Assembly: GCA_049315325.1 (NCBI GenBank)
Contig: JBMOKJ010000001.1
Coordinates: 124,001-188,000, forward strand
Length of the DNA stretch: 64,000 nt
DNA from: CAXXIC01 sp049315325
Lineage (GTDB): Bacteria > Bacteroidota > Bacteroidia > Bacteroidales > UBA7332
Direction: 5' to 3'
A program made the position numbers and the translations under genes. Positions within the stretch are counted from its first letter, which is position 1. Each line of letters starts with the position of its first letter. Of the stretch, positions 35,485 through 44,821 are shown piece after piece. The notes beneath the pieces were generated by a model. That model was given only the letters and a program-made list of their open reading frames with translations. It was not told the origin of the DNA and searched no databases.

Positions 35485-36809
35485 AAAGCAATACTGTTAA
35501 ATTTATTGACCTTTTTGCTGGTCTAGGGGGTATCAGATTAGGTTTTGAAAAAGCATTTAAAGATGCAGGAATGGAAACTGAATGTGTAATGACATCGGAA
35601 ATAAAGCCCTATGCTGTAAAAACTCTAAGACACAATTTTAAACACGAGTTTTTAGTTGGTGATATTTTTGACATTCGTAATGAATTTATTCCGGATTTTG
35701 ATTTTCTGTTGGGTGGTTTTCCTTGTCAGCCTTTTAGTGCAGGAGGTAAACGCCAAGGATTTTTAGATACAAGAGGAACTTTGTTTTTTGAAATTGAAAG
35801 AATTTTAAGAGAAAAAAAGCCGTATGGTTTTATTCTTGAAAATGTGGAAGGCTTGGTCAAACATGATTTGGAAAATAAAAATGATGAAATTGGAGGGACT
35901 TTAAAAACCATACTACATACGCTTGAAAACGATTTGGAGTACAAAACAAGTTGGAAAGTTTTTGACAGCTTAGAATTCGGGTTACCACAATCACGTAAAC
36001 GTATCTTTATTGTTGGCACTAAAGATGAAAAAATTGATTTGTGTGGTAATGAACCTCGATTTGCTTCACTGTCAAATGTTTTAGAAAAAGGATTACCAAC
36101 TTTAAAATCTGATTTTATAGACAAATTGGTATCGCATTTTTCAATAGAAGATTTGTACGGAAAATCGATAAAAGATAAACGTGGAGGCGATAATAATATT
36201 CACAGTTGGGATATTGAAATAAAAGGAAGCGTATCAAAACAACAAGCCGAGATTTTGAACCAATTGTTTAAACAAAGACGTAAAAAACAATGGGCAGAAG
36301 AAATTGGAATAGATTGGATGGATGGAATGGCTTTGACTCTAGAACAAATAAATTCTTTTATTCATTTGCAAGAAAAGGAATTAAAATCTTTATTAGATGA
36401 TTTGACTTCAAAAGGCTATTTGAAATTCGAGCATCCCAAAAAGTTAGTCAAAATTCAAACTAAAAATGGCATCGCTACTTTTCGTGAATATGACGAAACA
36501 AAACCAAAAGGTTATAATATTGTAACTGGGAAATTAAGTTTTGAAGTTAATAAAGTTCTTGATCCTAAAGATATTGCACCTACTTTGGTTGCTACAGATG
36601 TTTCCCGATTAGCTGTACCCGATGGAAATGGATTGCGTAGATTGACTATTCGTGAAGGATTGCGTTTATTTGGCTATCCCGAATGGTACGAAATTCCAAC
36701 AAAAGAATATGATGCTTTTGATTTGTTAGGAAATACAGTTGCCGTTCCAGTTGTTGAATTTGTAGCCAATAAATTAGCTGAAGTATTCGTTAGCGAACTT
36801 GCATTTTAA
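35481..36809 (+). CDS. DNA (cytosine-5-)-methyltransferase, type II (442 aa)
   Basis: All key C5-methylase motifs are seen in order: I (IDLFAGLGGIRLGFEKAF), IV (GGFPCQPFSAGGKRQG, catalytic Cys in PCQ), VI (ILENVEGL), VIII (QSRKRIFIVG), and IX/X (RLTIREGLRLFGYPEWY, LLGNTVAVPVVEFVANKLAEV). A target-recognition region of about 200 residues lies between motifs VIII and IX. It methylates cytosine using S-adenosylmethionine and protects DNA from the adjacent endonuclease. If the partner is NgoBV-like, the site would be GGNNCC. The gene is AT-rich compared with neighbours, fitting lateral transfer. Its 3' end overlaps the endonuclease gene tail-to-tail by 20 bp. Confidence 0.95.
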   Translation: MKSNTVKFIDLFAGLGGIRLGFEKAFKDAGMETECVMTSEIKPYAVKTLRHNFKHEFLVGDIFDIRNEFIPDFDFLLGGFPCQPFSAGGKRQGFLDTRGTLFFEIERILREKKPYGFILENVEGLVKHDLENKNDEIGGTLKTILHTLENDLEYKTSWKVFDSLEFGLPQSRKRIFIVGTKDEKIDLCGNEPRFASLSNVLEKGLPTLKSDFIDKLVSHFSIEDLYGKSIKDKRGGDNNIHSWDIEIKGSVSKQQAEILNQLFKQRRKKQWAEEIGIDWMDGMALTLEQINSFIHLQEKELKSLLDDLTSKGYLKFEHPKKLVKIQTKNGIATFREYDETKPKGYNIVTGKLSFEVNKVLDPKDIAPTLVATDVSRLAVPDGNGLRRLTIREGLRLFGYPEWYEIPTKEYDAFDLLGNTVAVPVVEFVANKLAEVFVSELAF

Positions 36810-37476
36810 CTCCTGTATGCTCCTCATAATTTTTCAAAACATTTTGCATCCAATGCCCATTCGCGTGGCGTGTCTGAGGATATTGATAGCGAGTTTCGTT
36901 GAGTGCTGAAAGAAATTCCTCCAATGAGTTAAATGGTTTAAACTTAGAACGCTCTGAATACCAAATTCCAGGTCGGATGTTATAAATCACATTTTTCTTT
37001 TCCTGAACTTTCAGCGGATACGTACTACTAGGGCAAGCCAATTCCCAAATTTTCTTCACCCAAACATCTTTGATGGTTAATTCACTACCTTTCATTTGAT
37101 AACCAAAAATCAAATAATCAGAATTCAAACGATAAGCAGAAGTCAGTAAAGAATTGCAGTAAGAGTCAAAGTTAGCAAGGTCAAAACCAGGACCTCTATC
37201 CCAATCAAAAGACTTAACTTCAAGAAGACCTATTTTTTTGTTATTTTTGTCAAGATAGAAGTCTGGAAAAACTTGAGAGTTTTGGTTTTCTTCAAATTCT
37301 ACTGTTTCTTTTTTTAGCCAAGCCTTTAACCATTCTTGTAGTAAATTTCCAACCGAGTCTTTAGTTTCGATCGCAATTGTCAGGTCTTTGAGTGAAAAAT
37401 TTATAATCCCTTTTTCACCAATAATCTTGTATTCATTTACTAATTTGTTATGTAATTCTTGTCCTGATAATTTCAT
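36790..37476 (-). CDS. Type II restriction endonuclease, NgoBV/NlaIV-like (228 aa)
   Basis: The pattern KLVNEYKIIGEKGIINFSL, then DSVGNLLQEWL, VFPDFYLDKNNKKIGLLEVK and FDLANFDSYCNSL, ending GIWYSERSKFKPFNSLEEFL, matches my memory of the NgoBV restriction enzyme family, whose members cut GGNNCC. The catalytic core fits PD-(D/E)xK: PD in FPDFYL and ExK in LLEVK about 15 residues later. The convergent, overlapping methylase of the C5 type is the expected partner. The gene is strongly AT-rich. The family call is an inference from recall, so the specificity should be treated as a hypothesis. Confidence 0.75.
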   Translation of the reverse strand: MKLSGQELHNKLVNEYKIIGEKGIINFSLKDLTIAIETKDSVGNLLQEWLKAWLKKETVEFEENQNSQVFPDFYLDKNNKKIGLLEVKSFDWDRGPGFDLANFDSYCNSLLTSAYRLNSDYLIFGYQMKGSELTIKDVWVKKIWELACPSSTYPLKVQEKKNVIYNIRPGIWYSERSKFKPFNSLEEFLSALNETRYQYPQTRHANGHWMQNVLKNYEEHTGVKMQVR

Positions 37477-37597
37477 TCTGTCTATTTGTTAAATTTTAGC
37501 AAAGGTATAAATTTTTTCGATTTACAGCCTTGCAATCAAGTACTTTAATATAGTAGGAAGCTATGACATTTACTAACCTACAAATATAAAAGTATTC

Positions 37598-40483
37598 CTA
37601 CTTAAAATCAATCATAAAATCGTTCAGACTCTTTTCTGATGGGATGTTGAGCTTTTTGCGCAGACGGTAGCGACCGGCTTCTACCCCTTTGATGGAGATG
37701 TTCATCAGATTAGCAATGTCTTTGGTGGCTAAATTGAGGCGCAGATAAGCGCAGAAGCGCAAGTCGGTTGATGTGAGGTCGGGGTAATTTACCCGCAAAT
37801 GGCGGAAGAAGTTCTCGTGAATGCGGTCGAAGTTGCTCTGAAAAATCGCCCAATCGTCATCCGACGATAGGTTTTCGTCGATGATGCGAGTTACTTTCTC
37901 GAAATATTTCTTTGGATATTGTGTGCCCAGCAGCTCCTTTTGCCGAACCAACTCTTCGCGAATTTGCACCAAAATATCGTTTTTCTTGATAATCGACATC
38001 GTGGAACTTGCCAGTTCTTTGCTCTTGAGCGTCAGCTCCGATTCGAGCTTCGCATTCTCGAGGTGGATAATCTGATTTTCGCTCATTTCCATCTCTTTGC
38101 GGTGTTTCTCCAACTGTTCCAACTGAAACTTCTCGCGTTTTTTGTGAAACTGACGACGTATGTAGAGCGCGATGTATGCACAGAGCGCAAGGAAGAGCAA
38201 CAAATAGACGAAAAATGCAAACGAAGTGAGGTAAAACGGCGGACGAATCTCGAACGTGTAGCTGATTTCACCCAACAAATCGCCAGTTGTGGTGGTGGAG
38301 CGCACTTTGAGCAAGTAATTGCCGTAGCGCAGTTGGGCATACTCCTTCGTATTCTCGGGTTTGGGCTCCGACCAGCGCTTATCGAACCCATCGAGCAAAA
38401 AGCTAAACAACACGCCTTTGGGATTGGCAAATTGCGGATAAGAGACCTCGACATGCAGATTGTTGTAGTCGTGTGGCAATTTTTCGTCCGTATCGGGCAA
38501 CGAAAGGTAACGAATTCCATCTTCGAGGTTGGTGGCCTTCACGTACTTGAAAAAGAGCGAAACCTCGGGATGCGCCATCGAGGTGTTGCCAAAATGGCTG
38601 TAGAGCGCAAAGCCGTTGTCGAGGCATACGATAGAATGCTTGGGCGATAGCGCTACGATGTTTTGATAGCCGTCCACACTTTCATTCGGAAACGAGGAGT
38701 ATTGCAGCAAGTCGATAATAGTTGATTTTTCATCTGTAACCTCAACCAATGCTGCACTTTCGTCTTTGATAAACCAATACTGATTGTTGACAAACGGCGT
38801 TACCCGATAAGCGTTGGCAAACCGACCAATGGAGCGGTTGAGTGCGGTGTATGGCAATATCTTTTTGCGCAGGTCGTCGAAGGTGTAAAAACCGTTTCCA
38901 GAAGTGAAAACCACCCGATTTTGGAGTTTAAAGACGTTGATGGTCGAGCGATCTTTGCCGTTGAGCGTTTCGTAATGCTTTTGGGTTTTAATCTTGTGCA
39001 AATCAGGCGTGAGTTCCAATCGATAGAGTCCGCGGTGGAGGTGCGATGCCCAAATGATGCCTTTGTAGTCGATTTCGAGGTAGCGAATCGGGTTTATAAA
39101 GCCTTCAATGGCGTGGCTAAACGTCCATTTACCATTGCTGTTTTTTAGAAAGACACAAAGTTGCGTATAGGTGCCCTGCACCAGCACTTCCTGTCCCGCA
39201 ATAATCCCCTTTTTGATACAAAAACCGCCTTTGACAGGCGAAATTTTCTCCACTTTCTGTTTTGCATCGATGCAATAGGTCTCTTCGTTGTTTCCACAAA
39301 AAAGCTGTCCATCGAGTTTGGTTAAATCCCAAATTTGACCACTGATTTGCGGCATTTGTGCAATATGAATCGAGCTGCGTGCTGAAGAGCGAAACTCCAT
39401 TTGCGAAGCGTAAAGTCCTTGATTGGTACCAATGTAGGTTGTGCCCGAATTCTCGGCCATACTGTAGATAGAACCGATAGAGGGCGAAAACGACGACACG
39501 TAGCGCAGTTGTGAGTTGTTTTGAAGTAGCGAAATGCCTTTATCGAGCGCTAACCAAACGTTGTTGTTGCGGTCGCAAAAGATGCCAAGTACGGTGTTGT
39601 TTTGCAGAAAATTGGCGGTGTTGAGTTGCCACAGAAGTTCACCGTGTTTGTTGATGGCAAATACGCCGTTGAGAATGGTACCAATCACAAAAACAGAATC
39701 TTTGGTGACGACTGCCCGATTGGCATTCGCTTTCGCCAGCAAGTCGTTGACTGGCGATTCGAAGCGCGTTGTTTTTCCGTTTTGGTAAAGAAACAGACCA
39801 TTGTTAGTGGTGACGAGCAACAGTCGATTTTTATCGTAAGGAAGAGTGGCAATCACCCTGCCCGATTTTTCTTTTGGAATAGTGAGTGGAATGAATTTCT
39901 GTGTTTTGGGTTCGAAACGCGAGAATCCCATTTGATCGACGTGTGTATAAATCTCATTTCCACAGCGATTGAAAAGCAGAAAAGTGAGTGAATAGCGTTT
40001 GCCTATGACACTTTTATTATCGAATGCAAAAAGTGACGTGAAGGATTGAAAATAGACAGTTCCGTTGAGTTCGATGATGCTCCAGATTTCGTCGTTCATC
40101 ATCTTGTAGTTTTTCAGCTGTTCGGAAAGGGAATGATAGCGCATTTCACCCGTATCGCCAAGCTCGAAATAGCCAAACTCTTCGAACGACCCGACATAAA
40201 TTCGGTCGTCTTTGCCAATGTAGATGGAGCGCACAATGCGGTTGCCTGGCATTTTGAAAGTTTCCCACTTGTTACCGTCGAAACGGAGTAAACCGACGTT
40301 ATTGCCGAAATAGACAAACCCGCGTGAGTCTTGCGCTACCGACCAGTTTTGGTTGGCGGCAGTGAAATCTTTTTTGGTAAAATTGGTGACAATGGGCGTA
40401 AACTCAAGGGCGAACGCGGGAAGAAAACTGCCAAGGAGCAGAAAGCTGATTAGCAGCAGTTTGTGTGTGTTTCTGAACAACAT
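37598..40483 (-). CDS. Propeller / Y_Y_Y / LuxR-type membrane regulator (961 aa)
   Basis: After a signal/anchor (MLFRNTHKLLLISFLLL) comes a two-component-type propeller of about 700 residues (WSVAQDSRGFVYFGNNVGLLRFDG, LGIFCDRNNNVWLALDKGISLL), a Y_Y_Y module (FSFLLDGFDKRWSEP), a membrane helix near 750-777, and a long coiled coil (KKREKFQLEQLEKHRKEMEM). A C-terminal LuxR/GerE-type HTH (about 900-955) holds STDLRFCAYLRLNLATKDIANLM and GVEAGRYRLRKKLNI. There is no kinase or receiver domain, so sensing must pass directly across the membrane. It is the likely regulator of the operon just upstream, reading the same way. The start at 40483 is backed by a perfect -7 box at 40515-40522. Confidence 0.88.
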   Translation of the reverse strand: MLFRNTHKLLLISFLLLGSFLPAFALEFTPIVTNFTKKDFTAANQNWSVAQDSRGFVYFGNNVGLLRFDGNKWETFKMPGNRIVRSIYIGKDDRIYVGSFEEFGYFELGDTGEMRYHSLSEQLKNYKMMNDEIWSIIELNGTVYFQSFTSLFAFDNKSVIGKRYSLTFLLFNRCGNEIYTHVDQMGFSRFEPKTQKFIPLTIPKEKSGRVIATLPYDKNRLLLVTTNNGLFLYQNGKTTRFESPVNDLLAKANANRAVVTKDSVFVIGTILNGVFAINKHGELLWQLNTANFLQNNTVLGIFCDRNNNVWLALDKGISLLQNNSQLRYVSSFSPSIGSIYSMAENSGTTYIGTNQGLYASQMEFRSSARSSIHIAQMPQISGQIWDLTKLDGQLFCGNNEETYCIDAKQKVEKISPVKGGFCIKKGIIAGQEVLVQGTYTQLCVFLKNSNGKWTFSHAIEGFINPIRYLEIDYKGIIWASHLHRGLYRLELTPDLHKIKTQKHYETLNGKDRSTINVFKLQNRVVFTSGNGFYTFDDLRKKILPYTALNRSIGRFANAYRVTPFVNNQYWFIKDESAALVEVTDEKSTIIDLLQYSSFPNESVDGYQNIVALSPKHSIVCLDNGFALYSHFGNTSMAHPEVSLFFKYVKATNLEDGIRYLSLPDTDEKLPHDYNNLHVEVSYPQFANPKGVLFSFLLDGFDKRWSEPKPENTKEYAQLRYGNYLLKVRSTTTTGDLLGEISYTFEIRPPFYLTSFAFFVYLLLFLALCAYIALYIRRQFHKKREKFQLEQLEKHRKEMEMSENQIIHLENAKLESELTLKSKELASSTMSIIKKNDILVQIREELVRQKELLGTQYPKKYFEKVTRIIDENLSSDDDWAIFQSNFDRIHENFFRHLRVNYPDLTSTDLRFCAYLRLNLATKDIANLMNISIKGVEAGRYRLRKKLNIPSEKSLNDFMIDFK

Positions 40484-40514
40484 AGATTGACGACTCTTTT
40501 CAGAGGTTAAAACA

Positions 40515-40522
40515 CAAATGTA
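40515..40522 (-). promoter_or_regulatory. -7 box of the LuxR-type regulator gene
   Basis: On the minus strand TACATTTG matches TAnnTTTG exactly, 31 bp before the ATG at 40483. It shows that a longer reading frame to 40576 is not the real gene, and that the regulator has a promoter of its own apart from the operon upstream. Confidence 0.5.
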
Positions 40523-40588
40523 AACAAAAAAATTTAATATTCTGAGTTGAGTGTAAGGGTTCACTTTCGCTAACATTGGTGATGAATA

Positions 40589-40715
40589 GCCCCCAACCCC
40601 CTGAAGGGGGCTTTTACCAACTACTAATTTTATTGTTGCGATAAAAAACTTTCAAAAATTGAATATAAATTATCCAATTGGCTCTATCTAAAGCCCCCTT
40701 CAGGGGGTTGGGGGC
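40589..40715. repeat. REPIN-like pair of inverted GC-rich palindromic repeats
   Basis: A 26-base GC-rich unit at 40589-40614 (GCCCCCAACCCCCTGAAGGG start) is repeated exactly in inverse orientation at 40690-40715. Each unit contains its own small hairpin (CCCCCTGAAGGGGG / CCCCCTTCAGGGGG), and the 75-base middle is AT-rich. Two REP units head to head form a REPIN. It lies between the operon and its regulator and may also serve as a terminator. Confidence 0.8.
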
Positions 40716-40760
40716 AAGAAGATGTGAATTTAAGGTTACTTTATTTATCTCGAATTCAGC

Positions 40761-42422
40761 TTAATAAGTAAATCCCAGTTTGGTCAGTCCAGTCTGAATG
40801 TCTTTGTTTTGCATAAAGGTGTTCCAAAGCAATCCTGAGCGATGATTTTCAATCATTGCCACGATAGGCCCTTGATCTATCGCCAAATACGAATCGGCGA
40901 ACCATGCCTGACGGAGGCTGAAAGCATCTCTGAACCCGTAGGTTCCCCACAATTTATCGCCTAACACGTAGTAGAAAAAGCGTGCAGCTCTCAAGCTTTC
41001 TGTTGGGACATAAGGCATCGATGCCAAAGCAGCCGTTGCAGCAATTACTCCCACATCGTTGTTGGGTGAACTAGCCGTGTAGCCGTTCGGTATGTCGCTA
41101 GCTGTCAATCCCCAGCAATCGGCACTGTAGCCGTAGTAGTTTCGAGGATTTTTTTTGCAATACTTTTGATTGATTTTGGCATGAGCTACGTTTTGCTCCC
41201 AATAGTTGGCGTACTGATCTTTCAGATTTCGTGGATCGAGGCAAAGGTAGGAATAGTGCGCAAAAAACATCGGTCCGCCATAGCTTTCTCCCAATGGAAG
41301 TGTGATATCGAGGTACTTGTTGCCGTTGCGCAATGCGCCGTTGCGTGCCCAACCTTGTTCGTAAACTGCTTTCGGAATCGAATGCGTGGGTGATGATGCT
41401 GCCAACACATAGATGATGAGGCCTTCGTTGTAACCCGTGATGGGCATATTCATATCCCAATTGTAATTAGGCGACCAGTGCCAATAGAGTTTGTTTTGTC
41501 CGTTTTGGCGATACCAATCCCACTCCACGTTGCGCCACAGTTTCTGTATGGTGTCGCACATCGCTTTTTCTTGCGTATTTCCAGCTTTGAAATATTCGCT
41601 GACAGTGAGCAATCCTTGCATCAAAAATGCAGTTTCTACCAAATCACCGCCATTATCTTTGGTGGTGAAAGGTTGCACTTTGCCACTTGTGCCATTTAGC
41701 CAGTGCGGAAATGCGCCGTGAAACTTATCGGCTTTCGTGTTTAGAAACGTGACCGCTTTGTTGAGCAATGCAAAACCGTTTTCTCGTGAAATAAATCCGC
41801 GGTGAATTGCGGTGAGTGTCGCAAGAAACCCGAATCCGCTTCCGCCTGTGGTGACTGTTTCGCCAGAGTTGAGTCGCTCACGAGCAAGCCCCGATGTGGG
41901 ATGAGCATAGTCGTTGAAGTATTTGTAGGTCTGTTTTTGAATGAGAGTTAGGAGGCTATCGTCCGAAATTGTAGGAAATTTTGGAGCATAGTCTAATTGG
42001 GTTAAAAACGAGAAGCTGTAAGTTTGGGGTAAATTGATTCCAAGATTGAGTCCCTCGGTCATAATGAGGGTGTAAAAAGTATACTTCTTTAATGGTTTTC
42101 GAATTTTGAAAATGAGTTGAGTCGGGTCGTTGGACGATGAGAAAGCAAAAGCGGTATCAAGTCCGTTGCTAAAGTAGAATTTGGTAAAGTCAATTTTATT
42201 TTTGTCGATTGCAGATGAAAAGTTGAGTTGAAACACCACCGAATCAGATGGAATATCGTAAGCAATACCCTGATTGCCGATATATTTTCCATTGATACTT
42301 ATGGACACCACACTCGCATCGACAGGAGGTGTGATCGGATCCTCTTGTTTACAAGAAAAAAAAGAAGTGAAAATGAGTAGGCACAAAATATGCCTACTCA
42401 TTTTTTGTAATTTAATACTCAT
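40761..42422 (-). CDS. GH144-like (glycoamylase-fold) surface lipoprotein (553 aa)
   Basis: The N-terminus has a lipobox (LIFTSFFSCKQ), then an Ig-like domain (about 35-145), then an alpha/alpha-barrel enzyme domain. Blocks shared with the other copy at 47836 include ARERLNSGETVTTGGSGFGF, GNTQEKAMCDTIQKLWRNVE, NWDMNMPITGYNEGLIIYVL, YGGPMFFAHYSYLCLDPR, and AIDQGPIVAMIENHRSGLLW near the C-terminus. Family GH144 enzymes I know cut beta-1,2-glucan internally. As an outer-membrane lipoprotein it would make the first cuts outside the cell. Its ATG overlaps the stop of the LamG gene (TAATG), so expression is coupled. An ATG seven codons later would also give a lipobox. Confidence 0.82.
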   Translation of the reverse strand: MSIKLQKMSRHILCLLIFTSFFSCKQEDPITPPVDASVVSISINGKYIGNQGIAYDIPSDSVVFQLNFSSAIDKNKIDFTKFYFSNGLDTAFAFSSSNDPTQLIFKIRKPLKKYTFYTLIMTEGLNLGINLPQTYSFSFLTQLDYAPKFPTISDDSLLTLIQKQTYKYFNDYAHPTSGLARERLNSGETVTTGGSGFGFLATLTAIHRGFISRENGFALLNKAVTFLNTKADKFHGAFPHWLNGTSGKVQPFTTKDNGGDLVETAFLMQGLLTVSEYFKAGNTQEKAMCDTIQKLWRNVEWDWYRQNGQNKLYWHWSPNYNWDMNMPITGYNEGLIIYVLAASSPTHSIPKAVYEQGWARNGALRNGNKYLDITLPLGESYGGPMFFAHYSYLCLDPRNLKDQYANYWEQNVAHAKINQKYCKKNPRNYYGYSADCWGLTASDIPNGYTASSPNNDVGVIAATAALASMPYVPTESLRAARFFYYVLGDKLWGTYGFRDAFSLRQAWFADSYLAIDQGPIVAMIENHRSGLLWNTFMQNKDIQTGLTKLGFTY

Positions 42423-43303
42423 TATCTTCCTGCTTTTTCCAATTCGTACAAAGCGCCGATGTCAGACAAGATCAAAGCACGTTTCCAAACTCTGATTTCG
42501 TCAAGTTGACCGACTAAGCCTGTGTTCCATGAATCGGTTGTTGTTCCATTTGCAAAAGTTTCAAATGCTCCAATGATAGGATGAGTTGGAGTTATCATTC
42601 CAAAGGTTTGTCCTGCTGCACCTCTTGATTCCCAAACTGGATTCGAAACTTTTACACCATTAACATAAATTCTTGCCAATCTGGTTGTATTGTCCCAAGT
42701 GTAAACAGCATGTGCCCATTTACCACCAATTTTATTTGGAAATGCAACATGACCACCTGCTAAATCAGCAGCATTGGCTTTTACTGTGTTGCGTGTATCT
42801 TGCCAGCCTAAATCAGTACTTGACACTAATAATCCTTTAACTGTTATACTATCGCTTGTTGCGGGCATCCAGCCTGTTTCAGACATAAAGTTAATATTTC
42901 CGGCCCATTCGTTAGGTCTAGATAAAGAAAAAATAACAGATCCAGTACTTCCATTATTTGCAACTTTAATCCACGCACTGATTGTGAAACCTGTTTGCAA
43001 ATTCGCACCTAAGTTTGCAATCGCGTTGTATGACAAATAGCCAACATTAAAACTTGCTGCTTGTCCTTTTACTCCAGTAGCCCAAGTCACATTTTTAGAA
43101 GTTGCAGGAGCTGTACTTGATAATGATTCCGTTCCATTTCCATTCAAAGGCCAATAAGCTACGAGGTCGGCTTTGCCAACTTCATCTGCTGAATTGTAAC
43201 CACCAATTGGAGGCAGTTGGGTGTCAGTAGATTTACTACATCCTACAAAGCTAACTGCTAATGCAGCGATAGCTAAAGTACTAAAAAACCTTGTTGTTTT
43301 CAT
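42422..43303 (-). CDS. LamG-type surface glycan-binding lipoprotein (293 aa)
   Basis: A lipoprotein signal (ALAVSFVGCSK) is followed by one concanavalin/LamG domain: LVAYWPLNGNGTESL, GFTISAWIKVANNGSTGSVIF, KIGGKWAHAVYTWDNTTRLARIYVNGVKV, and GQLDEIRVWKRALILSDIGALYE. The position between susD and a surface enzyme is where Bacteroidetes glycan loci encode SGBP-type binding proteins, so it should help capture the polymer at the surface. No catalytic residues are seen. It is the penultimate gene of the six-gene operon, 56 bp after susD and overlapping the next gene by one base. Confidence 0.85.
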   Translation of the reverse strand: MKTTRFFSTLAIAALAVSFVGCSKSTDTQLPPIGGYNSADEVGKADLVAYWPLNGNGTESLSSTAPATSKNVTWATGVKGQAASFNVGYLSYNAIANLGANLQTGFTISAWIKVANNGSTGSVIFSLSRPNEWAGNINFMSETGWMPATSDSITVKGLLVSSTDLGWQDTRNTVKANAADLAGGHVAFPNKIGGKWAHAVYTWDNTTRLARIYVNGVKVSNPVWESRGAAGQTFGMITPTHPIIGAFETFANGTTTDSWNTGLVGQLDEIRVWKRALILSDIGALYELEKAGR

Positions 43304-43359
43304 TTTTCTGTTGTTTTAAAGTTAATAAATAATTGTTTTGAAATTGTTATGTTTATAAT

Positions 43360-44808
43360 TTAATAATTCGGATTCTGTTTTAATAAGCCTTTACTAAGTG
43401 TGATTTGCTCCTCGGGAATGGGAAAGAGTTCGTGTTTCCCCACAATAAAGACTTGACCAACTGCTGTCATGGCTTTCGAGGCCTGACCTGTTCGAACAAT
43501 ATCAAACCAACGTTCGTGCTCCATTGCCATTTCGAGGCGACGCTCTTTGTAGATTTGATCTAATGTGATGGATGCCAAGTCGCTCAATCCTGCACGTTTT
43601 CTGATTTCGTTCACCATCTTCAACGATTCCGTGAAATTGTCGAGGTGAAAAGCAGCCTCAGCACGAATCAGCAAAACATCGCTGTATTTTAATAACCTGA
43701 CGTTCTTGGCCGTTTCACTTTTGTTGTCGTCCCAAGTTTCGGCTGTGCGACTTTGATAGGCTTTGTAGTTGTAACGAGGATTTGTCCAACCTGTAGTTGG
43801 CGTTTGGAAACCATCCCAAAGCACCTGACCGGTGAACATGATAGTTCCTTCACGTCTTTTGTCTCCAGCCTCATAAGCATTCGCCAGATTAACTGTCGGA
43901 GTGTTGAAACCCCAACCGTGATCTGGTGTGCCACGACCACTCTGCACATCGGTATAACCTTGTACTCCTTTGCCTAAGGTAGCTTGAATTTCGAACAACG
44001 ACTCCGTTCCGTTTTCTCCCACTTCGCGCCACACATCTGCATAATTGGCCAACAGGCTGTATTGATGGCTGTCAATCACGTTGCCTGCCATAGCGAAAGC
44101 CTCCGACCATTTGTTTTGGTGGAGATAGGCTTTTGCCAACAATCCTTGTGCGGCACCTTTTGTAGCTCTTCCCACATCGGCACTGCTATAGCTCAATGGT
44201 AAAGCTGCTGCCGCGTCGGTTAAATCTTTCTCGATTTGCGCATAGGTTTCGGCTTTTGTCTTTCGGGTATAAACGACCTGATTGACCAACGCTTCGTTTT
44301 TGAAATCAATTTTGTCGGCAATCACAGGCACTCCGCCAAACATTCTGACCAAATCGAAATAGTACATTGCACGCAAAAACTTCAGTTCACCAATAAAACG
44401 GTTTTTCAGACTCTCCTCGAGACTAACTTGCGACAGGTAGTAAATGCCTTCGTTGCAGCGGTAGATTCCAGCATAGCGTTGTTTCCAAAGGTCGTTGAAC
44501 GAACGCAGACTTGGCTCGAAGGCCAACTGATCTAACTTGTCTTTATCAGATCCGGCATCGCCATCCGAAGAGCCTTTGTCGGCATCATCCGACGTGATAC
44601 TGGTCACCCCAATCCAGGCAAAACTGTACATTTCGAAATTGAGCATTTGATTGTATGCCGAATTCACAACTTCGGGTGCATATTTTGGATTGGATAAAAA
44701 GTCGTCTTTCGACAATTTATCTTGCGGAACCACATTCAAATCGCTTTCACATGCTGTGAAAACAAGTGCATTTGCGGCGATAATCAGTAAATAAAGTATT
44801 CGCTTCAT
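43360..44808 (-). CDS. SusD/RagB-type glycan-binding lipoprotein (482 aa)
   Basis: A lipobox (ALVFTACESD) is followed by a RagB/SusD fold: FNDLWKQRYAGIYRCNEGIYYL, a long TPR-like part (FLRAMYYFDLVRMFGGVPV, KGAAQGLLAKAYLHQNKW), and the closing EERQI-like block YKERRLEMAMEHERWFDIVRTG and FPIPEEQITLSKGLLKQNP. SusD lids the SusC pore and binds the oligosaccharide at the cell surface. It starts 13 bp after susC in the same operon. Length is typical. The ligand depends on the operon enzymes, probably beta-1,2-glucan fragments. Confidence 0.95.
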   Translation of the reverse strand: MKRILYLLIIAANALVFTACESDLNVVPQDKLSKDDFLSNPKYAPEVVNSAYNQMLNFEMYSFAWIGVTSITSDDADKGSSDGDAGSDKDKLDQLAFEPSLRSFNDLWKQRYAGIYRCNEGIYYLSQVSLEESLKNRFIGELKFLRAMYYFDLVRMFGGVPVIADKIDFKNEALVNQVVYTRKTKAETYAQIEKDLTDAAAALPLSYSSADVGRATKGAAQGLLAKAYLHQNKWSEAFAMAGNVIDSHQYSLLANYADVWREVGENGTESLFEIQATLGKGVQGYTDVQSGRGTPDHGWGFNTPTVNLANAYEAGDKRREGTIMFTGQVLWDGFQTPTTGWTNPRYNYKAYQSRTAETWDDNKSETAKNVRLLKYSDVLLIRAEAAFHLDNFTESLKMVNEIRKRAGLSDLASITLDQIYKERRLEMAMEHERWFDIVRTGQASKAMTAVGQVFIVGKHELFPIPEEQITLSKGLLKQNPNY

Positions 44809-44821
44809 GATTCATTTATTT

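Noticed and set aside
37919..38650. 243-codon plus-strand frame within the LuxR-type regulator
   Set aside because: It is antisense to a clear coding region and has no family pattern; the length comes from codon bias of the real gene.
40589..40715. CRISPR array
   Set aside because: Only two repeat units, in inverse orientation, with no spacer periodicity.
40761..42422. Calling the enzyme a starch-type glucoamylase
   Set aside because: The 'glycoamylase' domain name is historical; the GH3/SusCD partners point to GH144-type beta-1,2-glucan activity.
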